From positions 372,001 through 436,000 of the forward strand of contig JADJNH010000005.1 of NCBI GenBank assembly GCA_016714365.1: a stretch of DNA of 64,000 nucleotides, given 5' to 3'. The stretch comes from Candidatus Vicinibacter affinis. Lineage in GTDB: Bacteria; Bacteroidota; Bacteroidia; Chitinophagales; Saprospiraceae. The notes under the pieces are model-generated. The model was not told the DNA's origin. It did not search any database and was given only the letters and a program-made list of their open reading frames with translations. Positions 8,388 through 16,551 of this stretch are shown in pieces. The stretch's first letter is position 1. The number at the start of each line of letters is the position of its first letter. Both the position numbers and the translations under genes were made by a program.

Positions 8388-9761
8388 CTATTCTATTTCT
8401 TTTAGTTTGGCTGTGAAGTGCCTTAATGAGGGTGCCTCAAAAATGATTTCCATCCCCTTCACCAAATTTCTATTATGAAACACATCAATAATAACCTCAG
8501 CTACATAATCAATATGACTCTGTGTGTATACACGTCGAGGAATTGCAAGCCTTACAAGTTCCATCATTGCCGGAATCAAAATTCCGCTTTCATCATACTT
8601 CCCAAACATAAGTGATCCAATTTCGCAACTCCTGATTCCCCCTTCTAAATATAGCCAAGCAACCAATGATTGGCCAGGATATTGATGGGTTGGGATATGT
8701 GGCAGGAATTCTTTTGCATCAATATAAACTGCATGCCCACCAGCAGGTTGCATAACCGGAACCCCTTCTTTTATAAGTTTTTCTGTAAGGTATTCAGTCG
8801 TGCGAATTCTATAGTGCAAATAATTTTCATCCATAACTTCTTCAAGACCAATGGATATAGCTTCAAGATCCCGACCTGCCAACCCACCATAAGTAGGAAA
8901 TCCTTCAGTTATAATTAGAAGATTTCTACATAATTGAGCTAATTTCTCATCGTATAAAGCAAGAAATCCACCAATATTTGCAAATGCATCTTTTTTAGCG
9001 CTCATGGTGCAACCATTGGCGTAAGAGAACAGCTCTTTAGCAATTTCTTTAACAGATTTGTTCTCAAATTCAGGTTCTCTTAATTTAATAAAATAACAAT
9101 TTTCAGCAAAACGGCATGCGTCAATAAATAATGGAATATCGTATTTATTGCATACTGATTTGGCCGCTCTTATGTTTTCCATACTCACTGGTTGTCCTCC
9201 CCCCGAATTGTTGGTAACGGTTATCAAGCAGAGTGGAATATTTTCAGAGCCTTTTTCAAGAATAAAACTTTCCAATGCCTCCACATCCAAGTTTCCTTTA
9301 AATGGAGCTGGAACAGATGGTAATTTGCCTTCCTTACACAATAGATCGATTCCAATGGCACCGCTGGCTTCAATATTGGCTCTGGTTGTGTCGAAAAGGG
9401 TGTTACTTACAATGTATTTACCCTCACCACCCATAATTGAAAATAAAATTTTTTCTGATGCCCTTCCTTGATGAGTGGGTATAACAATGGGCATTCCTGT
9501 TATATCTTGTATTGTTTTCTCAAAATGGAAGAAACTTCGACTTCCAGCATATGATTCATCTCCAATCATAATACCGGCCCATTGAGCACTGCTCATGGCA
9601 CTCGTTCCACTATCGGTAAGCAAGTCAATAATTACATCCTTTGCCTTAATTAGGAATGGATTATAGAACGCATCCTTAATGATGGACTTTCTCTGTTCCC
9701 TAGAGGTAAAATTAATTGGTTCTACTGATTTGATTTTGAATGGTTCAATTATTGTTTTCAT
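8388..9761 (-). CDS. tnaA: Tryptophanase (tryptophan indole-lyase)
   Basis: 457 residues of the PLP-dependent beta-eliminating lyase family. The PLP lysine is Lys257 in MSAKKD. Tyrosine phenol-lyase is the close alternative, but three discriminating positions are tryptophanase-like: FDTT (Asp124, Thr in phenol-lyase), CEIGS where phenol-lyases have the tyrosine-binding Arg of MERG, and LRHFTAKL (His where phenol-lyases have Phe). The enzyme converts L-tryptophan to indole, pyruvate and ammonia in the cytoplasm. No TnaC-like leader peptide was seen in the 300 bases upstream. The gene stands alone, and no adjacent tryptophan permease is present. Confidence 0.93.
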   Translation of the reverse strand: MKTIIEPFKIKSVEPINFTSREQRKSIIKDAFYNPFLIKAKDVIIDLLTDSGTSAMSSAQWAGIMIGDESYAGSRSFFHFEKTIQDITGMPIVIPTHQGRASEKILFSIMGGEGKYIVSNTLFDTTRANIEASGAIGIDLLCKEGKLPSVPAPFKGNLDVEALESFILEKGSENIPLCLITVTNNSGGGQPVSMENIRAAKSVCNKYDIPLFIDACRFAENCYFIKLREPEFENKSVKEIAKELFSYANGCTMSAKKDAFANIGGFLALYDEKLAQLCRNLLIITEGFPTYGGLAGRDLEAISIGLEEVMDENYLHYRIRTTEYLTEKLIKEGVPVMQPAGGHAVYIDAKEFLPHIPTHQYPGQSLVAWLYLEGGIRSCEIGSLMFGKYDESGILIPAMMELVRLAIPRRVYTQSHIDYVAEVIIDVFHNRNLVKGMEIIFEAPSLRHFTAKLKEIE

Positions 9762-10064
9762 TTGATTTGTTTATGAAACTAATTAGCGAAGTAATCATTC
9801 TGCTGTTCTGGAAGTTAATCTTTAACCTACTTATTAAAAAGTATATTACTAAATTATACTTTTTATGAAGAATAATTGTGCAATACAATTACTTTATCTT
9901 CTTTTGACCAATGATGATAGTCATTGTTTAGAATGATATTGATATCATTTATGAAATGTAAGGAAAGTCTGGTATAAATTCAAAACAACCAAAACTCGAA
10001 ACCAATAAAAGGTGTCCATTTTATAAAATTATGATGAAGTTAGATTGATTTATTTTTCTGATAG
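9762..10064. other. Intergenic region between tnaA and AI-2E permease gene
   Basis: About 300 bases of AT-rich sequence upstream of tnaA and downstream of the permease gene start-to-stop arrangement on the minus strand. I see no ORF, hairpin with a T tract or clear TAnnTTTG box. Confidence 0.4.
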
Positions 10065-11105
10065 TTAACTTATACCTCCCACATCATTAAAAGTTTGAGA
10101 AGAGCTATATTCTCGATTATAAAGATTTAATAATAAAAGTACAATTGAAATCAAAATGGGTCCAAAGATCAATCCAATGAAACCAAATATTTTAAGGCCA
10201 ATGATAACTCCTAAAATTGTAATTAATGGATGGGTATCTCCAATTTTTTTTTGTAACCAAAATCTAAACAAATTGTCAACAGATCCCACCACTAGTAATC
10301 CGAAGAATAAAAGAAAAACCCCACCTGTTATATTACCATTGTAAAGTAGAATAATAGAAAGAGGCACATAAATTAACATTGCCCCAAGCATTGGGACAAA
10401 TGAGGCAATAAATGTTACCACAAACCATAGAAATGGTTCTTCTACACCCGCTATCCAATATCCCAGCAAAGCTACAAGACTTTGAAATAAAGAAACCATG
10501 GGGACCCCTATGGCATTGCTGTAAACCAAAGATTGCAAGTGTTTTTTTAAATATCTACGACTGTGTTCATTTAGTGGCAACATTGACAGGAATCTGCCTT
10601 CCATATGATTTCCATTTGTCATAAGGAAGTACAAAATAAAATATAACAAGGCTAGAATTCCGACACTGTTCAGAGTAGCATTGATTACAATACCTCCTTC
10701 CTTTACTATCCAATCTCCGATTGTACTGATATTTTCTTGAGTCATAATTTCAACGCCATACTTTTTTTCAATATCTCCAATAAAATCTTGAATGATGGTA
10801 TACAGATATTCAGAGTTTTGAAGATATGGCAAAAATTTGGAGCCTAGTATTTGGAAAAGTCCATTTATAGGGAGAATGAATAGAATCATGGAGAGTACCA
10901 TAAGTATAATAGCTGACACAGACTTAGGCCACTTTTTTTCAATATGGAGGTAAAACATCGGCCTTCTCAAAAGTATATATAATGTATAAGCTCCTAAAAA
11001 AGAAGGTACAAATTCTTTGAGGTTCCAGAATATTAAACCTACCAATGTGATAATTACTAGAATTAGAAGCACCTGACGGGTTAGAGAATTTGGAATTTGT
11101 TGCAT
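10065..11105 (-). CDS. AI-2E family transporter (PerM-like)
   Basis: 346 residues with about eight hydrophobic segments: two near the N-terminus (15-45), one at 60-85, then a soluble stretch (95-140) and a C-terminal membrane bundle (145-335). The segments SLVALLGYWIAG, FVPMLGAMLIYVPLSI and the closing GLIFGPILISIVLLLL are typical of the AI-2E/PerM family (PF01594). Members have been proposed as autoinducer-2 exporters or cation antiporters, and the substrate cannot be read from sequence. It is monocistronic, with 286 gene-free bases upstream. Confidence 0.9.
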   Translation of the reverse strand: MQQIPNSLTRQVLLILVIITLVGLIFWNLKEFVPSFLGAYTLYILLRRPMFYLHIEKKWPKSVSAIILMVLSMILFILPINGLFQILGSKFLPYLQNSEYLYTIIQDFIGDIEKKYGVEIMTQENISTIGDWIVKEGGIVINATLNSVGILALLYFILYFLMTNGNHMEGRFLSMLPLNEHSRRYLKKHLQSLVYSNAIGVPMVSLFQSLVALLGYWIAGVEEPFLWFVVTFIASFVPMLGAMLIYVPLSIILLYNGNITGGVFLLFFGLLVVGSVDNLFRFWLQKKIGDTHPLITILGVIIGLKIFGFIGLIFGPILISIVLLLLNLYNREYSSSQTFNDVGGIS

Positions 11106-11391
11106 TTATAAATTATTGAATATGAAAATTGAGATATTTTTTATATTTAAAAATTTGTAACTTCTGGTGTTTACTTGTAAAGAAAAATTTATTTAAAGTT
11201 GATAAAAGACAATATAGTGAAATATATTTATTTAGGACACTTTTATAATTTTTAAATCAATATTCATCCCTTAAATTAATGATAAATAAAACATTAAGCT
11301 AAGTTTATATTTACAATTTCAAAAGAGAATATTAATTTCGTATACTGACTAATAATTTTAAACAATTCAAAATATATTCTTCGGATGTATT

Positions 11392-13158
11392 TTAAAAGTT
11401 ACCCAATATCATTTTCTTAGTCGAGATTATTTTACCGTTGATTCTTAAAGAATAAAAGTAATTTCCAGAATTATAATTGTTCCGTTGATAATCATAAAGA
11501 ATTTCATTAAGACCAGTTTTCAAATCAAGTTTTATAAATTTTATAGGATGTCCTGATTCTGTGTATATTTCAAGTTGGGCATTTTTCACAAACTGAGGAT
11601 CATTAATTATAATAGGAATCAAGGTTAATTCGTCAAAGGGGTTAGGTCTATTTTGAAGTAATTCGACTGGAGAAGCGAATGATAAATTATTCGTATTCGA
11701 GAGTATCCTTGCATTATATTCCTGTCCAAACATTCCAATCCAACCATTGCTGTCCCGACCTGCTGCAGTCACATAATAAGTGCTGGCATTTAGATCATTG
11801 ATTGTAATTTCTGGAAATTTTGAAAAAATTATAGTATCAAAATAGGCGGAATTTATTTTCCTGATTCCAATTATATATTCAAGAGCATTTTGAGGATTTT
11901 CAATTTTAACGACTAAAGAATTAACATCAGGAATAAGCTGAAGTTTGTATGGATCGAATGTACTCGAGGCCGCATTTACTGCCGAAATAGCATTAACCAG
12001 GGTATTATTTCTCAAATAATTGAAATCAACATAAAAGCTATCTAATATTCCATCTCCATTTATGTCTTGACCTAAGATATCACGGGAACTATGTTGTCGG
12101 TCGGTATAATCTGGTTGATTGGGATTTCCATCTCCATGTTCATATGACGATGTGAATCGTACCGCACTATAACCCAGTTCTCTGAAAGGGATATGGTCAC
12201 TACCCCTGCCACTTCTGTCTTCACCAAACATTACATCAATTTGAGGCAAATGGAATGAAGAGTCTTTTGACGCATCATCAATAATCAGCTTACTAAGTCG
12301 AGCAAGATTTTTTGACATGCTGTTGGTTACACCTGAAGAAAATAATCGCAATCTCGTACTATCATATTGATATGGTCCTGGACAGCTTGGAGGGGAAGAC
12401 GTTTTTCCGCATTCTATGCCTCCAACTATATCATTGTTAAATACTGCCTTTATAGGAATAGCATTTTGTTTGCAAAAGGTAGCAAATGAACGAGACCCAC
12501 CAAGTCCTTGTTCTTCTCCCGTAACCCAAAGGATTACAATTGTTCTCGAAAGACTGAACAGGCATAAATTTCGAGAGATTTCCATAAGTAAAGCAGATCC
12601 TGACCCGTTGTCATCTGCACCCTCGGCAAGGCAAATTGTATCACAGAGGGATTCGCAACGACTGTCTAAATGTGCTTCAAGAATTACTAATTCTTTGCGT
12701 AAAGGACCGTGACCTGGAATAATGCTCAGTAATTGTGAATGTCTTGTACGGTTACACATCAAGTAATCGAATTCAAATTCGCATGAAAAAAGATCCGCGC
12801 CCGGCTGATCTGACCATTTATCTAAATGTGATTTAATCCAATTTCTAGCACCTCTTATTCCTTGATTAGGCTTTTCGTTAAAATCATATATTGTATTTCG
12901 ATTTTGAAACGATACTATACCTTTCAAGAAATATGCGATTGAATCTCTATTAATATTTTTATTTAATAAAATAGGTAAAATTCTATTAGAGAGTATAGGT
13001 CTCGATGAAAAGCTGTCGGCTGGAAAGTTCCCTTTTAAGAGTTCCATACAGAAAGGGTCTGACAGTTTGAAGTTACTCTGAGCTTTGGTATAGAATACAA
13101 AGAAATTTGCCAGGAAAATAAATAATAAAGATTTTTTCATTGACTTTTTATGATTCAT
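11392..13158 (-). CDS. Secreted M28-family peptidase with T9SS sorting domain
   Basis: 588 residues. A signal peptide (to about residue 27, ending TKAQ) may start at the first ATG or at Met7 (13140). The M28 di-zinc site is visible: His163 in EAHLDSR, Asp182 in GADDNGSG, Glu215/216 in GEEQGLGG, Asp243 in NNDIVGG and a later His in YEHGDGN. After a fibronectin-like segment, the last 85 residues begin NRPNPF and end in KKMILGNF, the type A C-terminal domain that directs cargo to the type IX secretion system. The protein is therefore expected to be an exported or cell-surface aminopeptidase or carboxypeptidase. Its best-known relatives degrade peptides outside the cell. Confidence 0.93.
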   Translation of the reverse strand: MNHKKSMKKSLLFIFLANFFVFYTKAQSNFKLSDPFCMELLKGNFPADSFSSRPILSNRILPILLNKNINRDSIAYFLKGIVSFQNRNTIYDFNEKPNQGIRGARNWIKSHLDKWSDQPGADLFSCEFEFDYLMCNRTRHSQLLSIIPGHGPLRKELVILEAHLDSRCESLCDTICLAEGADDNGSGSALLMEISRNLCLFSLSRTIVILWVTGEEQGLGGSRSFATFCKQNAIPIKAVFNNDIVGGIECGKTSSPPSCPGPYQYDSTRLRLFSSGVTNSMSKNLARLSKLIIDDASKDSSFHLPQIDVMFGEDRSGRGSDHIPFRELGYSAVRFTSSYEHGDGNPNQPDYTDRQHSSRDILGQDINGDGILDSFYVDFNYLRNNTLVNAISAVNAASSTFDPYKLQLIPDVNSLVVKIENPQNALEYIIGIRKINSAYFDTIIFSKFPEITINDLNASTYYVTAAGRDSNGWIGMFGQEYNARILSNTNNLSFASPVELLQNRPNPFDELTLIPIIINDPQFVKNAQLEIYTESGHPIKFIKLDLKTGLNEILYDYQRNNYNSGNYFYSLRINGKIISTKKMILGNF

Positions 13159-13812
13159 ACAATTACAGACTGCATTTGTAAATATAGAAAAATTTAGCGT
13201 TCTGTATTTAATCAGTATAATATATTTTAAATACCAATTTACACCGAGGTTTCTAACATTATATAAGATGCCTTAATTTTGTTGAAATAAGGGAGGAGGA
13301 TAGGCGATTCGAATCAATTATATATGAAAGAGAATATCATAAAAGCTAACTAACAGGATGCATTATTGGCTAATCCATAATTGAATAGAATATTACCTGG
13401 GATGCTTTGGATTATTACCGGAATTAGTAATTGAAACATCCATAACTAGTTAAAAGTCTACAAAAGATTATCTTCTTATTATTTGTGAAGGCAACATTGG
13501 TATTATAACGGCACAGATAATTAGCGAAAGTACCAACTAAAATTTATTGATATCCACACCTATAATGGACTTAAAGATTTCGCAATACACCCCGCATTTT
13601 CATTCACAGCTGTTGATTGAATCATTCCATATTTGGCATTGGAATTTCCTTAAGAGAGTTAAAGTCCTCTAAATCAAAATACTCATGATGTTAAGGTACT
13701 TTAGAAGTTAAACTTAAAAGTTAAATAAAGAAAACACCATTAGGCTTGACTCCAATCTGCGATAGAACATTTTAAAATTGGAAATTCTGTAATTATTCTA
13801 TGTTGAGTCTGA
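13159..13812. other. Intergenic region, no gene seen
   Basis: About 650 bases between the M28 peptidase gene and the 3' end of the DEAD-box helicase gene, both on the minus strand. Sequence is AT-rich without a plausible ORF, tRNA or long repeat. It must hold the promoter of the peptidase gene, but I found no convincing TAnnTTTG element. Confidence 0.4.
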
Positions 13813-15570
13813 CTAATTTCTTCGTCGCTTATTGCTTTTAAATTCAGATTTTCCTTCCTTAAATTCTGACCTTCCTTCTTTAAATTCTGATCTTCCTTCT
13901 TTTTGTTTTGAAGCTTCATCAATTCTGAACGGCCTTCCATTAAATGTTGCGCTTGTTACCTGGCACATTTGATCTGCACTATCGCGGTCAGTCATAAAGA
14001 ATGAATATACGCCTTTCATTTCTATATCTCTTACTGCTCTCCCACTGACTTTCGTGTTTTTGAAAATGAGCTCCCTAACCTCATCATACTTGAGTTGGTC
14101 TTTTTTGCCAACATTTACGAATAACCTAACCATTTCGGATGAATTTCTTCCTCCGTCCCTTCGGCTTTTACTTCTGGTATTATTACCTCTTGAATCATCC
14201 GAATGTGATGAAGTTTTTGAAAAAGATCTAGGTTCTCTTACCTTCTCATCGATATTAATATCTGGAGAATCTTTATATTGAATTCCAAATCGTTTCATTT
14301 CAAGGGTGAGTAATCTATGCACCAAATCCTCCTTCTCCATTTCCATTAATGGCCAAATCCATTCATTTTTAAACTTTATTTTATTTTCTCCTTCATCCTG
14401 ATTTTTGAAAAAAGCTATAAAGTTGTTGATTCTTACATGGATCACATCTTCACCAGTAGGAATCATGTATTTTTCAAACTTGACCCCTGCCAGTTTTTCT
14501 ATTTGATGCAATTTATAAGCCTCTCTTATATGCAGTAATGCGATTGAAATACCCTTCTGTCCTGCGCGGGCAGTTCGTCCGCTCCTGTGTGTATAATTTT
14601 CAATATCATCCGGAAGGTGGTAATGTATGATATGAGTGATATTCTTGACATCGATGCCTCTTGCAGCTACATCTGTTGCAAGTAAAGCTTTGATGGCTTT
14701 GTGACGAAAGCGATGCATTACTTTGTCTCGTTGAGCCTGTGCGAGATCACCATGTAAGCAATCTGCAGAGTATCCGTCTCTTACCAGGTGATCACTAAGT
14801 TCCTGAGTTTCTGCCTTTGTGGTGCAAAATACAATTCCATAAAAGTCCTCATGAAAATCTATGATTCGTTTAAGAGCAGTGTATTTGTCCTTGGCTTGAA
14901 CAACAGAATATTGATGTGAAATATTTTGTTGTGCTGCATTCTTTTTGCCAATCGTTATCTCTGCAGGATTTTTAAGGTAGGTATTGGCAATTTTGCGGAT
15001 ATCAGGTGACATGGTTGCTGAGAACAAACCTGTAATTTTATCTTCTGGTGTTTGTGCAAGTATGGCTTCCATGTCTTCACGGAATCCCATATTAAGCATT
15101 TCATCTGCCTCATCAAGAACAACTGTATTGATGTTGTTCAATTTGATGACCTTTCTTTCCATTAGATCCATCAATCGGCCGGGAGTAGCTACAATAATTT
15201 GGGCTGATCTTTTAATGTCCTTAATTTGTTTAAGAATGCTGCTCCCACCATAAACGGCGACAACACTAATTGACCTAAGATTTTTAGAAAATTTAGCTAA
15301 ATCATTAGCGATTTGCATGCATAATTCTCTGGTAGGAGAAATAATAAGGGCTTGGGTAAAATGGTTGTTTGGATCAATATTTTGAAGAATAGGTAAACCG
15401 AAAGCGGCTGTTTTACCGGTACCTGTTTGTGCCAGTGCTATTAGGTCGGTATTTTGGGCAAGAAAGATTGGGATTGCTTTTTCCTGGATTTCAGTTGGTT
15501 GTTCAAAACCGAGTTCAGTAACTGCGGTACAGAGTGCGGGCTGGATGCCCAAAGATGCAAATGGATTCAT
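13813..15570 (-). CDS. DEAD-box RNA helicase (DeaD/CsdA-like)
   Basis: 585 residues. Motifs in order: Q-motif region FEQPTEIQ (22-29), Walker A AQTGTGKT (47-54), PTRELC (79-84), DEAD (153-156), SAT (184-186) and the motif VI segment HRSGRTARAG (about 327-336). The C-terminal region from about residue 480 (RLFVNVGKKDQL) is the CsdA/DbpA RNA-binding domain of DeaD-type helicases. The tail has three copies of the heptad EGRSEFK/EGKSEFK followed by SNKRRRN. Such helicases help ribosome assembly and mRNA turnover, especially in the cold. The RRM gene just upstream fits that theme. Confidence 0.95.
   Translation of the reverse strand: MNPFASLGIQPALCTAVTELGFEQPTEIQEKAIPIFLAQNTDLIALAQTGTGKTAAFGLPILQNIDPNNHFTQALIISPTRELCMQIANDLAKFSKNLRSISVVAVYGGSSILKQIKDIKRSAQIIVATPGRLMDLMERKVIKLNNINTVVLDEADEMLNMGFREDMEAILAQTPEDKITGLFSATMSPDIRKIANTYLKNPAEITIGKKNAAQQNISHQYSVVQAKDKYTALKRIIDFHEDFYGIVFCTTKAETQELSDHLVRDGYSADCLHGDLAQAQRDKVMHRFRHKAIKALLATDVAARGIDVKNITHIIHYHLPDDIENYTHRSGRTARAGQKGISIALLHIREAYKLHQIEKLAGVKFEKYMIPTGEDVIHVRINNFIAFFKNQDEGENKIKFKNEWIWPLMEMEKEDLVHRLLTLEMKRFGIQYKDSPDINIDEKVREPRSFSKTSSHSDDSRGNNTRSKSRRDGGRNSSEMVRLFVNVGKKDQLKYDEVRELIFKNTKVSGRAVRDIEMKGVYSFFMTDRDSADQMCQVTSATFNGRPFRIDEASKQKEGRSEFKEGRSEFKEGKSEFKSNKRRRN
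13843..13905 (-). repeat. Three tandem 21-bp repeats in helicase tail
   Basis: Three in-frame 21-base units (13843-13863, 13864-13884, 13885-13905) encode the charged heptad EGRSEFK or EGKSEFK at the helicase C-terminus. Copies differ by a few bases. Because the unit is a multiple of three, copy-number change would lengthen or shorten the basic/acidic tail without a frameshift. Confidence 0.85.
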
Positions 15571-15716
15571 TGGTTAAATTGGTTAAATGATAAAATACCC
15601 GCAAATCGCTTGCCTCATTTACCAGAACCCTATAAGTTTAGTCGATCTAAAACGACACCCGAATCCTGTGCTGCGTGTGCAGAAAAATGTCAGTAAGGCG
15701 ATTTTGGAAATAAAAT

Positions 15717-15747
15717 AAAACCTGCTGTTAACTTAACAGCAGGTTTT
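15717..15747 (-). terminator. Rho-independent terminator, RRM gene to helicase gene
   Basis: Perfect inverted repeat AAAACCTGCTGTTAA / TTAACAGCAGGTTTT with one central base, flanked by A and T tracts so it can work in either direction. It lies between the RRM gene and the helicase gene, both on the minus strand, so it most likely ends the RRM transcript. Confidence 0.8.
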
Positions 15748-15863
15748 CAAATATAAATCTTTACTGTTTGCTTATCTAATAATTCATTGTACTCAAGTGA
15801 GTAGAGACTCCTGGATCCAAATCAAATCGAGAAAAGAGAACAAAAGATTTATAGGATCCGTCT

Positions 15864-16181
15864 TTAGAATCTTCTAAAACGGTTGCCACCACCACCACCG
15901 CCGTTGTTATTCGGACGGAATGGTTTACGCTCTCTTTGTTCAGGAGGTTGAGCTTCTGAAACAGAAATGTTTCTGTCTTTGATAGCAGTTTGATCAAGAT
16001 TTTTGATCGCTTCTCTTGCTTCATCGTCATTTGGCATTTCGACAAATCCAAAGCCTTTTGATCGGCCGGTCATCTTGTCAGTGATGATTTTAACAGAACT
16101 AACCTCACCAAATTCAGAAAACATGGCAGAGAGTTGTTGTTCCTTGACGGAGTAGTCAAGGTTTCCTACATAAAGATTCAT
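15864..16181 (-). CDS. Glycine-rich RRM RNA-binding protein
   Basis: 105 residues from the ATG at 16181. Longer in-frame starts exist, but the RRM begins exactly here with MNLYVGNL (RNP2). RNP1 is KGFGFVEM at about residues 43-50. The RRM ends near residue 78 and is followed by a basic, Gly-rich tail ending RFRRF. Such small RRM proteins in Bacteroidota and cyanobacteria are cytoplasmic RNA chaperones, often cold-induced. The neighbour is a DeaD-like helicase. The long AT-rich leader (about 90 bases from the TAnnTTTG box at 16277-16284) could carry post-transcriptional control; this is inference. Confidence 0.95.
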   Translation of the reverse strand: MNLYVGNLDYSVKEQQLSAMFSEFGEVSSVKIITDKMTGRSKGFGFVEMPNDDEAREAIKNLDQTAIKDRNISVSEAQPPEQRERKPFRPNNNGGGGGGNRFRRF

Positions 16182-16276
16182 TATAAAAAATATTAGAGAT
16201 AAAAAAAAATTACAATGGTGAGATAATAAAACCGAGCATTCTCCTAAAAAACCAATTAAATACAAATTTCGTTCCA

Positions 16277-16284
16277 CAAAAATA
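16277..16284 (-). promoter_or_regulatory. Possible -7 box for RRM gene
   Basis: On the minus strand this reads TATTTTTG (TAnnTTTG). It would give a leader of about 90 bases before the RRM start at 16181. No TTG is present at the usual -33 distance. Confidence 0.3.
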
Positions 16285-16526
16285 TGAAAAAGTATGAATA
16301 AAAGCCGTAATTATTAAAATTTAGAAAATTGTGTTGGGGAAGAGTGGCATTTTAACTTATAAGAAAGGGAGAATACAGTTTAAATTCATTAAAATTGACA
16401 GGCATTAATAAGTCATAAATACATATAAATGTTATAATATCAATGTTATATAAATTTAAATATATATAATTTATTAAAAAACTGAGTTATATTGATCATT
16501 TTACTCTGGTGAATCCTTATAACCTC

Positions 16527-16534
16527 TAATTTTG
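16527..16534 (+). promoter_or_regulatory. Possible -7 box for TMTC-like gene
   Basis: TAATTTTG fits the TAnnTTTG consensus and lies 17 bases before the ATG at 16552. No exact -33 TTG is present at 19-21 bases upstream. Confidence 0.3.
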
Positions 16535-16551
16535 TTGGAATTTTATTTAAT

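Larger units (their letters stand above)
16182..16551. other. Divergent intergenic region, RRM gene / TMTC-like gene
   Basis: 370 AT-rich bases between divergent genes. It contains two candidate -7 boxes: TATTTTTG on the minus strand (16277-16284) and TAATTTTG on the plus strand (16527-16534). No ORF or strong hairpin is visible. Confidence 0.45.

Noticed and set aside
13740..13940. 66-codon minus-strand ORF rich in Lys, Asn and Gln
   Set aside because: It is an alternate-frame reading of the repetitive helicase tail.
15454..15696. 80-codon plus-strand ORF across the helicase start
   Set aside because: Its first part is antisense to the helicase N-terminus, and the remainder shows no family resemblance.
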